DNA from: Heterobilharzia americana
Lineage: Eukaryota > Platyhelminthes > Trematoda > Strigeidida > Schistosomatidae
Direction: 5' to 3'
Length of the DNA stretch: 64,000 bases
NCBI GenBank assembly: GCA_944470555.2
Contig: OX104130.1
Span: 43,805,491 to 43,869,490 of the forward strand
A program made the position numbers and the translations under genes. This document shows, in pieces, positions 11,740-23,316 of this stretch (position 1 is the stretch's first letter; every line of letters begins with the position of its first letter). Below the pieces are notes generated by a model. It was not told the DNA's origin. It made no database searches and saw nothing but the letters and a program-made list of their open reading frames with translations.

Positions 11740-11913
11740 TTCATACGTTGTATCTCTGACTCCCGCTTAATCAGTGACTCTTTGCGAGCTTTTCTTTTCT
11801 GTTCTCGTTTGTACAGTACACGTATTTTTTCTAGTGTTGGTTGTGGTGGATCTTCCGGTAAGAAAGCCATATGTCGATTTGTTTGGCTGGGCAGTTTACT
11901 TAGCAATGAAGCA
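11740..11913 (-). CDS. LRR gene exon 6: basic coiled segment
   Basis: Acceptor TTTTCAG ends at 11914 and the donor is GTAAGC at 11739. It enters in phase 2, completing the AG left by exon 5, and leaves in phase 2. The peptide goes from a Pro-rich turn (FLPEDPPQPTLEKI) into a strongly basic helix (YKREQKRKARKESLIKRESE), the kind of coiled coil that follows the repeats in LRRC27-type proteins. Agreement with LRRC27 is inference from layout, not an alignment. Confidence 0.65.
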
Positions 11914-12400
11914 CTGAAAATTTGGAAAGCATTTTGAAAACCAAGTAAGCGACAGAAAAATTACTGTTTTTCATTCATTAAGGTCTTTGCAACTAAAAAC
12001 CACTTAATTTAAACCTGAGTTAAGTGAACTTCTGTGTGGCTGTATGATGTCATACCTGGCAACACAAACAAGAAAGACCGAGCAAAAAAGTAAGATGTCT
12101 GGAAAAAAAGTGACGAAAGCTATCGTTTCTTCAAGATTATTTGAAAAAAATTTTCATCTCGGTAGGTCGTGAAATATATTACTTCGTGCCTTTATTTTTC
12201 CTGCTTATTTCAGAGAAGTGATTCTTTTATCCTCAGGGTTCCCACTCAACTATATATATATCCATTCTTTGAACTAAAAAGGTAAAGTCAGCGAAAATAG
12301 AAAAATTTGATGTCAAACAGACAACAATAGTATACCGCTCAAGAAAGTTATCTATATGTTCAAATTGTTATGCTTAGTTCACATGAAGCCCTTCTATCAG

Positions 12401-12541
12401 GAATCTGGAAGAAAAAAGCCAAACGAATAGTGACAATGATAATGATATTGGTGAAGACTTAGAAAAATTGAAGGAAATGAGTGGACATGTAAATGGACAG
12501 CATGTATTTGATACCTTTTGTGATTCACATAGTAGATTAAG
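12401..12541 (+). CDS. Plus-strand exon of a possible nested gene
   Basis: Acceptor TCTATCAG ends at 12400 and donor GTAATC starts at 12542. The frame is open for 46 codons, phase 2 in and out. The peptide is acidic (SDNDNDIGEDLEKLKEM) and ends near CDSHSRLR. It lies inside the intron between LRR exons 5 and 6 on the opposite strand. Its phase does not join the exon at 13109 directly, so an intermediate exon would be needed. Confidence 0.35.
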
Positions 12542-13108
12542 GTAATCTTGCTGACAAAGGCTTAACACCAATACCGTAAGTGAACTCAGATCAAATCAAT
12601 TTTTAGATAAAAATAAAAGTATTTTTAAATTAATTAGCAGTGAATTGTTTTCATTTTATAAAATATTAAATAGATGTCTTCAAAGTGAATGTGGAAAAAA
12701 AGTCAATTTCCAACACTTTTCTTACTACTGATAACCAACTGAAACTTCGAATTTCGTTCATCTTAAGATATTTTTGCTTAAATTGAACCCCAATATTCGA
12801 CTAATGCGACTACACTGAAGTGCATCGTATTTTGAAGTTGACGTAGTTTTTTAAAAACTTTATGTATCAGAAAAGCAGTTGGTTTACACTTCATACAAAA
12901 TATCTAACTCAGTTTGTACATTTGACTACAAAAAGAAATGTGGGTTGTTCGGTGTACACAGTGTGCACATTCTGAAATGTTATAAAGTAGTACTGGTTGG
13001 AATTCAATGACCTTATTTTTACTGCTAGCGCTCATAAGAAGAAAGTAAATATATGACATGTATAAAGATTTAATTCACTATGCTACTAGACTTCACCTTG
13101 CATAGTAG

Positions 13109-13308
13109 CCAGAGACATTATTGTTGAAACACCACCAAACGTGTATGAATTCTTGTGAAAATGATGATAATCGAGTTCTATTGAGTGAAATCAACAACAT
13201 GACCAGATGCATATCGAGATTCACATTATTTGGTACTAAACCACTTGAGACAGTGAAGGATATGTTTGAATTTAAGCCTCTCCCACAACTTTTTACTGAA
13301 AGTTTTGG
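13109..13308 (+). CDS. Plus-strand exon of a possible nested gene, unknown protein
   Basis: Acceptor AGTAG ends at 13108 and a consensus donor GTGAGT begins at 13309. The frame is open for 66 codons and leaves in phase 2. The peptide contains LLSEINNMTRCISRF, TLFGTKPLETVKDMFEFK and PLPQLFTESFG, which reads like ordinary globular protein. The mirror-image frame on the minus strand (91 codons) is treated as its shadow. It joins in phase to 14465-14621. Confidence 0.4.
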
Positions 13309-14464
13309 GTGAGTAGTAACAGAAGTTCGCGATGACAATATCAACAGTATAAAACACACCTGCTTCATTCACATCCCAACCCTTCTAATAGAACTTATAT
13401 TCGCCTAAGTCCTCAAAAATACTGCTACCAGTAAGCAAAACAACTTCAGTGAGCACATCTATTGTTCTATAGGACGTGCGAAAACTGAATCATAGCTAAA
13501 TTATGAAGATATTATAATGAGCTATCACTTTCTTGATAGATAGGCATGAGTGTACATCTGATTAATTCATGTCTAACAATGTTCTCATTGCGTATTATTG
13601 TTCTATGACTTTGGCTATTAATTTTATTCTGTTCGTTACCATTTAAGCATAACTGATTCCACGTTACCGTAACTTTGTTAATGTATATATGTGTGGTGTT
13701 TGGATCTGCCTGACCAACGTTTTCATGGACTGGTTGTGTGACCTGATTTGAAAAATCTCTGGGATGTACCTATTACAGTTACAACCCTTGTTCTCCCTGC
13801 GTTATTCTGGACTATAGAAATCCAAGTGAAGAATTAGTTAATTCATAATTCAATTCTAAAAAGCAGAACAGATACACCGCTTATTCACATGCAAGAATGT
13901 TTTATAAAACTTACCCATTGACTATTTTAAAGTGATTTCTGTTGGATAGAGTAAAATTTCGAAATTTTAAATCACACTTCCTAAATAAAGGAAAGCATAC
14001 TAAATTTTCGTTTCTGGAGTTTACCTCAGACCTTTAACTCGCTGACTTGCTGACAAATATTTAACAACGTCGGATGGCTTACGTTGGAATTTTGTGATGA
14101 AAATTATCTACTTTACCGTATCTGAACTAAATTTGTTTACATATGTGATTGTGTTATTATATGAGGGGATTTGAATTCGGGAAGGAAAAGGGAATGGTAG
14201 GTATATGATTCTGTTAATCGATAGACGAAAGTGTGGTACTGGCACAACTCTTTACACTTTATAATTATAGTAAAGCATATAATGGATAATGTTTGTTGGC
14301 AAATTAAATACTAGCATAAGTAATGAAAGCATCATATATAAGTAAGAATGAAAGTGTACCTCACATGAATTTAGTATATATTTAGAGGAAATTCGGATCT
14401 TTGAGGATTACGAAAACGCAAACATCTTATTTTAGAGCATATGGTAACACATTCTTCCTTTCAG

Positions 14465-14621
14465 GAAATGTGCTAAATTTGCTGTGCCAAAAGGTAGACT
14501 TTGGATCCACTTTCTTCATGAAGCAGACCAAGGTGACATGAATTCGAACACTCATTATCCTCTCAGAAATCCTGAACATCTTATTATTTATTACTTATCC
14601 GTTCTCCTTTTAATCATATGA
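14465..14621 (+). CDS. Possible terminal exon of the nested plus-strand gene
   Basis: After a CCTTTCAG acceptor the single base G completes the codon left by 13109-13308, then 51 codons run to a TGA at 14619-14621. The peptide starts KCAKFAVPKGRLWIHFLHEA and ends in a hydrophobic stretch (IIYYLSVLLLII) that could be a C-terminal membrane anchor or simply intron read-through. A donor-like GTAGAC inside the exon leaves the end uncertain. No family recognised. Confidence 0.35.
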
Positions 14622-14861
14622 TTCTTAGAGTCACTAATAATACCTCCACATTTTGCCGTCTTGCTCATTTGATACCGTTACAGTGAATGAAGTTTTGAAC
14701 GAATAAACCTCGGTGCAATATTTCACCTTTTAATTTGTCTGTCAGTTTATTATAAAACATATATGAATATTCTGAAACTTTACACTACGGAAATGTAATA
14801 AAAAGGCAAGGAAAAAAGCATGCACCAACTGTAATGAAGTTCATTAGAACTGAAAACTCAC

Positions 14862-15384
14862 CTGTGTGATTTTGATACATTACGTTTTGACTTTATGTAG
14901 TTACTTTCAATCTTTTTGTATAATTTTGATTTGTGTGTAATCCCTGGGTAGTGTTTGAGACACTTCTGGCATTCATAATTATCGGGTAGGTTTTTATCTG
15001 CATGAACCATGTTTCCTAAAACTTTGACAAGCTTTTCATGATCAAATTCTCGGTAGTTTTTCACATCACTTTGAGATTCAGCAAGATTACTAACTGAGCA
15101 CTTCTTTTCTATTCTATTAGCATCAAAAAGATGAGCAGAATTTGGTCTCTGTCGCAATGACTCATCGACAAAATGGTGTCTGTCAGGACTAACTGAAGCT
15201 ACGTATTTCCTCGAGTGACTTTTATCCTTCACCCTTAAATTTATCACATCCATGGATTTAGTTAAATCTGAAATTCCGGCATCAACAGTCTTACCACCAT
15301 TTAAGTGCTGCTGTTCTGAGTGAGAAGGATTGTTCCTAGTTTTCAGCTCATCATCTTCTGTACTATGCATGAATAAACTTAAAC
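14862..15384 (-). CDS. LRR gene exon 5: large charged low-complexity exon
   Basis: Acceptor TATTTTAG ends at 15385; donor GTGAGT starts at 14861. It is 523 bp, phase 1 in and phase 2 out, and fits both exon 4 and exon 6. The 174-residue peptide is hydrophilic, rich in Ser, Asp, Lys and His (for example STEDDELKTRNNPSHSE), and has a CQKC pair near its end (YECQKCLKHY). No domain is recognised; it looks like a disordered linker between the repeats and the basic coiled coil. Confidence 0.7.
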
Positions 15385-16718
15385 CTAAAATAGATTTCAC
15401 ATCAAAATTTGAACATTATTATAACATCAGATAGGCAACGGTTTTAACGTAGTGATGTAGATGTGGTATGTTACAAAGGTAGTACGCAAAATTGCACCTA
15501 GTTAGCACGTAAACGATTTCTTAAAAAACGCTTTCGCAACACACAAAGAAACGACACATAAAAAGAAATAAAAGGAAATTCAGGTATAGCTCTGCTATTT
15601 ACCGATCTGTTTTTCCACATTTGTGCGTTGGTGAAAGCCTTGCAATAATTTCGCCACTTTCTGCATTTTAGTGTTCAGATAACTCAGACAGTTATTCGCA
15701 AGCATAGCAAGTGTAAAAAGTACAAATCAACTACTGGGCTGACTTCAGAAAGGCAGCTTAAGTCATTTTCCTCAATTCATTAAAAATAATAATGCTATGA
15801 TGCAAAAGCGAACCACATTATATCATGAATATTATATGATTTGTACTTCCTAATGTCATGATGCATGCCACTAACAGGATAAGTCTAAGTAGAATACAAT
15901 GCGGCATCCTTGAAGAAAGTAGGAAGAGCAGAAAATCTATCAGCAAACTTTCTGCAAAGGAAAACTTTACGATTCAACACTATAAATAACGATACAACGC
16001 TCCAACACGTTACGATTAACGATAGAACAATGACTTCTCAACTCGATATTCACCTGATACCAGAAGAAGGTGATAGGATTGAAAGTTTATTTACTCCAAT
16101 CGAATATATAGTCGGTGAAAACTCAGTCGTTTATATATTGTTAGATGGCCTTGGCCAGAGAAAACAAACTGTAAACTAGACCAGTCGGCGTTTAGCATCC
16201 TAAACTGAGGTGAAAATAAGAAACATAACATGGCGCATAAAGGGCGTGAAAATAAGACTTAAACCTTACAATGATAATATAAATATATTACAAGTTATTT
16301 ATCTTAGAAATTAGCCATCTCTAATAGAAAACATGATGAACTGGAAGTAACTGGATTAAAGCACAGCTAGAAGACGAACAAGAAAGCCCTTCAGAAAAAA
16401 CCAACATTCTTTATCAGTTTGCAATACTTTACCAAATCTTACTAATTTTTTTCCTGTGAAGCAATCATTGATACAAGTGCTGAACTCATTAAGATGCAAT
16501 TACAAGTGAAGTAGTTTTTAAAATTTTAACGTTATTTTTAACATTTAACGTTTTGATGGAGGGTTTCGGGAAGTGAATTCACATGTAAGACTAACACAAT
16601 AAAACTTTGTTGAAAAGCTGTTATACTGCCTTTTATAACTTTACATTAACACTGAATGATTTTGTAAATAGGCCTTAAAGTATAAAAGGCTGAAAACAAC
16701 AAAAACAATGCACTTGAT
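15385..16718. other. Likely intron of the LRR gene
   Basis: A plus-strand frame at 15889-16179 (about 96 codons, ending EGDRIESLFTPIEYIVG and further) is open but has no clear splice context. I regard it as unassigned. Otherwise nothing recognised. Confidence 0.3.
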
Positions 16719-16980
16719 GCTTTTTTAATCAAACAACGGTTGGTATGCAAGGTCTTGGTGTTTTGGAAACCTGTCAATCAATTGTCTAGCTTTGACTAAG
16801 CGGTCAATCAAAAATTGAGTTTAATGGGAATTTTCAATTTTGAGGTAGCATTTATCATGCACTGACTTGAGTTAGAGAACCAGTCGATTGCATCTGCTAA
16901 TGCTGCTTACAGGCATTTTGAATCTTCAATGTCTTGGAGAGCTATTTCTCTTTTTCATCGGTAGGATCATTCTGAACTAC

Positions 16981-17113
16981 TTGATAGTCTCTTTCTAGAT
17001 ATATCTGCAGCATTATCTTCTTCAGATTTGAGGTTCGACAGTAGAATATTTTTCGGAGCAATATGTACGCGTTCCATGGCGTTTTTCATCTTTAGACTCT
17101 TATCAGAAAAATC
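16981..17113 (-). CDS. LRR gene exon 4
   Basis: Too short to appear as a long open frame, but supported by phase: acceptor CATCTGTAG ends at 17114, the frame is open for 44 codons plus one base, and a donor GTAGTT begins at 16980. Entry in phase 0 matches the end of exon 3 and exit in phase 1 matches exon 5. The peptide includes KSLKMKNAMERVHIAPKNIL and SEEDNAADISRKRLS. The donor is weaker than average. Confidence 0.55.
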
Positions 17114-17739
17114 CTACAGATGAAATAGATCATTTCGAATTTTGAAAAATAACTACATCTTAAGCACAGTTCTCATTCGAAATTGATATAAATAAATTAA
17201 CAATTCAAAATCACTGAGTATCACAGATTCCTTAGATTATCCGGAACTTTCTCATTACCACAGGCCTATGATAATTCTCAAAGTGACATTCTTTAAAACA
17301 CACGTAACGAAGATATGAATTGTCATTCAGTATGACGTAGATCATTTTGAAATGAAACAAATTATATTAGGCTGCTATGAAAAGCTTGTTATCCATTCTT
17401 TATGAACATCACTTGAATAATAAAGATTTGGAATCCATTTCATTATATCCGTTACAGAAAATGTATTACTTTATAGCTACAGATACCATATTAGTTCGCA
17501 GTTTACTTCAAGATACATAAAAAGATGTTTCATTGTCTTCTCGATAGTGCAGTGAAATGAAACACTGATAGTCAGAACTAATAGGGATATGAATGAGCTG
17601 GAGTTTTCAGCTATTGTTTAGTCTTTTTAATTTTCCATTCCTAAACAGAGCCGAATTGCTCAACCTCTGTTGGCAGATGGACTCCTATACAGATACCTCG
17701 ATACTGCCAGGTATTCATAATGTTGTATTCATCTTAGTG

Positions 17740-17885
17740 ACTCTCAGTGGAATCCAGGACGCGCACTCCACCCTATTTGGGACTCTTTAGTTGGATGTAC
17801 CTGCACGCCAGTGAGTGATTTCGTTCCAAGTGAAACTCGAACTCAGTACCCATCATTCGAAACGTCAAAGCCATATGCACAGTTT
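17740..17885 (-). repeat. Sm-alpha-like pol III unit with a defective hammerhead ribozyme
   Basis: On the minus strand: A-box-like TGGCTTTGACG, B-box-like GAGTTCGAGTTTC, then GGCGTGCAGGTACATCC, GAGTCCCAAATAGG and GCGCGTCCTGGATTCC, the order of the schistosome satellite hammerhead. Here the CUGANGA core reads CTAAAGA and the GACGAAAC block is GGTGGAGT, so both halves of the catalytic core are lost while stem I and stem III sequences survive. Confidence 0.8.
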
Positions 17886-18601
17886 TATGCAACTGAGATA
17901 CGTATTTGCATTGTTAACCTAGATTCGTATATCTTGACCATGATATTATAAATGTCTTTCCCAAAGACACTGAACAACTAACGCTTTTTCTGGAAAACCG
18001 CTAAATGAGCAACAATCAATAATAAAGGCAAATTCCCTAAATATAAATGCAGAAGGATGGGTAGAGGAATGACTAATTAGAATCTAATTCACAATTTCGC
18101 ATACACAATAAAAAGAGGAACCTAAAAGCAAGCAACGAAAATGTGATAGGGATCGTGAATAGCAAGATATTGTAGTATTTTATGACACAAAACTTCATTG
18201 GCAGTATTTATTTTTCATCCCACACTCTGACAATTACCAGTTAAACCAAAGAGCCAGAAAGCGAAATACTGTTTGAGAAAGTATTTCACAGCCGGACTTA
18301 TGACTGAAGCCTAACTCAGAGTTTCTACAAGAAAATGATTTCTGACTAAGGGTTATAAAGTCACTGCGTCCCTTATGTAAGCCTATAAAAGAATAAATTC
18401 TATGCGGTTCATTTACTTGCTTTTTTTCAAAGATTTATCACACTTTTATCGTCAATTCGCCTCCAAACAGCGTAATTCTCGGAGTCTTTTCCACCTTAAC
18501 CTTCTAAATCAGGTAGCAGAAATCCGAATCCTAACACAACATAACAGCTTAGTATCGTTAAGAAAGCACTTATAGAAGAACGGGACACATTTTCTAAGTA
18601 A

Positions 18602-18690
18602 GCTTCACTTCAGTGTGATGGATGTAAGGGGTGTTATCACAAAGCTTGTGCCAGTTGGACATCTGAAGCGTATAAAAGGTTCAGCATGGT
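18602..18690 (+). pseudogene. PHD-finger-like fragment, probably from a retroelement ORF1
   Basis: The frame reads CDGCKGCYHKACASW followed by TSEAYKRFS, matching the second half of a PHD zinc finger (Cys-x2-Cys, then a His and a Cys). Such fingers occur in the first ORF of some trematode CR1-type elements. Only about 28 residues remain and stops lie on both sides, so this is a relic. An exon of a host PHD protein is a less likely alternative. Confidence 0.4.
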
Positions 18691-18704
18691 GAGATATAAG
18701 TTAT

Positions 18705-20549
18705 AAACGATAAATAGTTAAATGATTTAATCGAAAACAATGAAACAGAAATAAAAGAGAGATAACAGTCCAGGCCATCGAGGACTCAACCATAACCACA
18801 CAATCTAGCAGTCATAAACAAATGGCAGAGTGAAAATTTGATGACATCAACAGAACCAGCTGTTAACATTCAACAGAAGACTATCAGGTATAACACTGTA
18901 AAACGTTCATTGTTTTCTACAACCGTAAAAACTGAGAAGACTCAAACACAAATCATGATTGCGAATGACCCTAGTTAAGTCAAAAACAATATGACAAAGC
19001 TATTATTGGAATAGAAATCAGGATTTAGCCTTCCAAAACATAGATTGCAAAATAAAAAGGTACACCATGGTAGCAGCAGAAGGCTTCTAATATACAACTT
19101 GGTCCATGGATTAAATGGACCAAATACTTGAGAACGATTGTTTCCTGTCACTGACTATATTTTCCATTCATAACGATTAACCTCTTACTGACTGTGTCGA
19201 AAATCAAGAAGCGAGGGAGGAGTGGAAGGGTTACCTAGCAATGGGAGAGAAGGATACTTTACCGATAAGTTTTCGATGGATGAAGCTACACCGATGCCGA
19301 AGTTCTTCATACGTGGTCATAACCTAGTAACAGGACTGATTTTAGCGTTGTACTGGAATCGGTGAGGCCCTTTACTACCACCATTTAATGAGTACAGCTG
19401 TCTTTCTGGGTCTAGTAGCAGTGAGGCACACCTACGGAGTATTCCTCCCTGAAAAGTCAATAGGTTTGATCCCAAATATTCCTAGGTTAACAAACTATGT
19501 AAACAAGGACATATTGTTGGTTAGATGAATTTCTGCACTACTTATTGAGGGGTAGAAGATGAAAAACTGACTTATTTGTCCTATATTGGTTGACAGAGAT
19601 CCCCGAGAAACCTCATATTTTATTCGTTTCACTCTCAAAATCTAGACTGATGGCCTCTAGTAGGCAAATAACGGGATTTCACTGATATCTTAATTAATTA
19701 CAGTAAAAGTCAACCAAATTTACAGAAATCTCACCTGCCTTGGTTTGAACATTTTCAGAGCTGTCTTCCTCGGGCTATAATTTAGTCGTCATACCACATC
19801 TGAACGGAATGTGGCAAGTACACTTTTGTCATAGGGACCGAAATATTTACTGACTTATTTAGATTTCTTATCAGAATTCAACTCTTAAAATAACTTACAT
19901 CACTGCATATTCTCGCGAAAATGTGTTGCATTCAGGACGTTAACTGAAGAGGACAAACCGCCTGTTTTAGAGCTTACTAAAAGGAGGATACAAATCATCA
20001 ACTTATTTTGTAGAAAGTGATTCTTTATGAACAGTCTGAATGTGAACACAGAGTGAATCACTTACGAAAAGCAACCTTATTTTAGACTGTAAGTCACTCC
20101 TAACGAATATGTAATATATTCGGTTCCTAATCAAATGATAATCCATAGGAAAACTTTACCCTCAGGACTACTGATCAACACAAATTCAGTATACATCTTC
20201 ATTTTAGAAGCCTTTTTCGCAGTACAATAGCAAAGGGTTAAAGTGATGGAGCTTCCTCAGTATATCCTCACAGTGTCCAGCACTAACTTTAAAGAAAGGA
20301 GTTTCCAGTGTCTCTCATAGCAGCCTCCGGCTTCAAACCAACGACAGACACAGACTGATCAAATTTTGGTAAGCCATCGAGGGATCGGTGGAACATTACC
20401 ACACTTTCTGGAGCACCAGTTTGCATTCCGATCATGCCATAGGATTACCTCGTCTATATACGCACCTTATTGGTTGCAAGCAACAGAAAGGCCTCTCCAT
20501 CCTCCTTTGGAGGATGTGAACCCTAAGTACGCATTAGGGGGGAGAAGTT
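18705..20549. other. Interval without recognised gene
   Basis: The stretch 20240-20548 is less AT-rich and shows no stop-free frame longer than about 60 codons. It abuts the duplicated RTE segment and may be part of another dispersed repeat. Nothing else identified. Confidence 0.3.
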
Positions 20550-22046
20550 AACTAAGAACTTATTTGAACATGACAGCAATGCTCATCCTGGGTAAACCTC
20601 GTCTCATGTTAAGTCTGATGTAGAAACAGCGGTAAAGACAGTTGGTAACCTACACCCAAAAATTAACAAACGTCAATGAATTTCTGCAACGTCATCTGAA
20701 ATGACTGATGCCAGAAGGCTGATTCCAGCTGCCTCTGGTCACGGTGAAGAGGGAAAGCAAATTAAATGTAATTTGAACAAGTTTTCGCAATGATCACGAG
20801 CCATGATAGCGAAAGCCGCAGAAAGATGGAGAAGGCAACAGCGCTGAGCAACACTCAACAACTGCTTGGGCTTACTAAGTGTACCGGCAAAAAGAAGACC
20901 ATGGTGAGTGAAACCATCACCAAAAAGGATGAAACACTGATGGGCGTTTAGAACATTGGACAAAACACTTTGGAGCACAGTTCAACTGTCCCATGACAAC
21001 GCCCCATTTGCTCAACATTCAGTCTCAACCTAAACACGACACAAATTTTGTTCCTCCAACTACCCTCGAAGTTGAGAAAGCTGTCTTCAACCAAAACACG
21101 ATGAAAAACAGCCGGATCTGACGTTTTAGCATCCAACATTTTGAAGGATGGAGGTATGAAATTACTGATTACAGTGACAGAGGTACTAGGTAGTGCATGG
21201 AAATCAGAGGTAATGCCATCAGACTGGTCCACTCCACTGATCATTACAGTCTACAAGAACGGAAAAAAGTCTTCTTATGACAGCTATAAGGGAACTACTT
21301 CGAATGATATTGTGTCCAAGATACAAGAATCTATAGTAATCTGACACCGGACTGCAGCTCAAGAGCAGCAAACTCAAGAAAATCAAGCAGGTTTCACACC
21401 TCAATGAGGGTGCATCGATCATATATTCATCCCCGGACATGTTCTAGAACACCAGCATACCTATTGGCGCCCGGCACTTGCCACATTCGCTGATCTGAAG
21501 GCGGCATTCAACTCTGTCAACTGAGAGGTGTTGTGCAAGTGTCTGACTGTGAGGAAAGTATCAAGCACATATGTAACGCTGATAGAAGCTTTACTCGGAC
21601 TCAAGAAACCGTGTCAGGGCTGATGGAGAGTTGTCGTCGGAATTGATGTAACAACAACTAGTGGTATCAACAAGGGATGCCCACCGTCACCGTCCCCATT
21701 TAACTTCGCCACAGACATACCAATGGACATAACCTTACGTGTGTCCGAATTCACAGGGATTGGAGTGGTTGACTTGGAGTATGTAGACGATATTGTCCTC
21801 CAATGTGGAGATGACAAATTCAGAGTTTTCCGGACTCCTTGAGCAAACACCTGAGTATGTTTGACTGGCTTGCGTTTCGCACCTGTCGAGTGTAAGATGA
21901 TGCTGCAGAACTGGTCTGCAACTACTTCCACTCTGAGGGTAGGGAGAAAAATGGTAGGGTGTATCAACCACTTCACTTACTTTGGGAGTTGTGTCAGCTC
22001 AAACGGGCTGGTTGCTGACGAAATTTCACCTCGGATACAGAAGGTC
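20550..22046 (+). mobile_element. Decayed RTE-like fragment, copy B (near-identical to copy A)
   Basis: Matches 8762-10265 base for base apart from a handful of differences: a 2-bp deletion near 20779, single changes near 21982 and 22036, and two near the left edge. It carries the same internal stops, including those around the DLKAAFNSVN and YVDD blocks. It stops abruptly at 22046, in the middle of the C-terminal reverse transcriptase region, where copy A continues. That pattern fits duplication of an already dead sequence rather than a second retrotransposition. Confidence 0.9.
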
Positions 22047-22394
22047 TAGTTTATCTCGGTAGTGAATAACGAGAACAATTAATTAATTGGTGTTTACTAC
22101 AAACGTATCACAACAGCATACTTTACAGTACACAGAAAACTGCCACAGCATCACCCTTCAGAAATATAATCCTAATGGTTTAGTGATCACGCTTTTAGAC
22201 ATATGGTCAGTTGGAGCACAAACACGTGTAATCAGACGGTTAACGTAAAACTCATTCGAGTTACCTCAAATCACTGCAGCACATAATATGAAATTCGGTA
22301 AAACATAAATAACAAGGTGCAGAAAATCACATGAGATGTGACGAAATCAGCAAATGTTATTTTAGAGGAGTGTTCAAGATCCAGATAACAAGAA

Positions 22395-22583
22395 ATGGAA
22401 ATGCCTGTTCCTTTTCAAGTTCCCGTGCTACGTCATCAAGAAGTATCAATCTACTTAATAAAGTGGTTGGATAGCCTACATTCACAACACGGCTGCATGG
22501 AAATGCTTGAAACTCTTATGACATTGAGAAATGATACACACTATCTTTTTCACGCCGAATTTAGTCTTACAAGCTTTGTTTGA
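22395..22583 (+). CDS. Possible plus-strand coding exon, unknown
   Basis: An ATG-started 62-codon frame (contains QEVSIYLIKWLDSLHSQHG and EMLETLMTLRNDTHYLF) reads like helical protein. The neighbouring stretch 22650-22871, after a CTACAG acceptor and before GTCATC, is also open (contains FREILKYVLAREKTWETW). I could not join them with a good donor in matching phase. They lie just downstream of LRR exon 3 on the other strand. Confidence 0.25.
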   Translation: MEMPVPFQVPVLRHQEVSIYLIKWLDSLHSQHGCMEMLETLMTLRNDTHYLFHAEFSLTSFV

Positions 22584-22930
22584 AATATTTCACACCAATC
22601 TAAATGAGTGAAGAAGAACAATGAAACAAATTAAAGAACAGCACTACAGATTTGTTAACATCTCAACTTGATGGCTTTAGAGAAATTTTGAAGTATGTGT
22701 TAGCTAGGGAAAAAACCTGGGAAACATGGAATAGCGCAAACACTAGTGAACTTATGGGACAAGCACTCAGGCTTTACGAAACATGTTTGCTGATCGTCTC
22801 ATTTTCTCACAATTCTCTAAGAGGCTTTATATTGCTCTTTGCAAAAATTTGCTTATTGTGCTCTGACTTAGGTCATCTGGATGAACATAGGACATATTCA
22901 GTACATACCCTTGTTAGTTGCTATGTTTAC

Positions 22931-23055
22931 CAAGCTTGAATAGCAGTCATACAAATACTTCACAATGTGCTTCGAACCCTTCTCTAGTACGTCTTCTGGA
23001 GGAAACTCAATTGGGTTATTTCGATGGTGGAGTACGGCCAGTTTCTTAAGAAGTC
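22931..23055 (-). CDS. LRR gene exon 3: last leucine-rich repeat and capping region
   Basis: Follows a 34-bp intron (acceptor CCCGTAG) and ends before donor GTAAAC at 22930. It starts by completing a Gly codon (phase 1) and ends in phase 0. The peptide is LLKKLAVLHHRNNPIEFPPE, then DVLEKGSKHIVKYLYDCY: a final repeat and the amphipathic segment after FPP that is typical of LRRC27-like and related short LRR proteins. Confidence 0.8.
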
Positions 23056-23089
23056 CTACGGGTATGGTTAGAAAATATACGACCCTTAC
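23056..23089 (-). other. 34-bp micro-intron
   Basis: GTAAGG to CGTAG on the minus strand. Removing it restores the leucine-rich repeat frame (VELG followed by LLKKL). Introns of about 30-40 bp near the 5' end are characteristic of schistosome genes. Confidence 0.85.
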
Positions 23090-23279
23090 CAAGCTCCACA
23101 GGAAGAATTTTAATTTTGTTGTTATCTAGAAGTAAGGTTTGTAGTTCTTTCAGGTGTTTTATTTCAGTAGGTATGTTTTCTAAGTTGTTATTGCGTAAAT
23201 CCAACCAACGAAGTTTATTCAACGATTTAAGCAATTCTGGTGGTATAAGGTCCAGAGAATTGTCTGATAAATAAAGTTT
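23090..23279 (-). CDS. LRR gene exon 2: central leucine-rich repeats
   Basis: This 190-bp exon encodes KLYLSDNSLDLIPPELLKSL, then LNKLRWLDLRNNNLENIP and LKELQTLLLDNNKIKILP: three consecutive LxxLxLxxNxL repeats with the IPxxI/L spacing of the SDS22/LRRC class. Acceptor CACTTTAG at 23280 and donor GTAAGG at 23089. Such repeats form a curved solenoid that binds other proteins; the partner is unknown. Confidence 0.88.
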
Positions 23280-23316
23280 CTAAAGTGTTTAAAAGCATAA
23301 ATTGGTTTCTATTCAC
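23280..23316 (-). other. 37-bp micro-intron
   Basis: GTGAAT to TTTAG. Without its removal the frame reads a short wrong tail; with it, PYLQ joins KLYL and completes a canonical repeat. Confidence 0.85.

Noticed and set aside
13093..13368. 91-codon minus-strand frame
   Set aside because: Mirror of the plus-strand exon at 13109-13308, which has better splice sites and peptide content.
16719..16968. Minus-strand short open pieces (REIALQDIEDSKCL and ARQLIDRFPKHQDLAYQP)
   Set aside because: They read like protein but are in different frames with stops between, and no splice sites join them. Possibly a decayed coding remnant, not strong enough to list.
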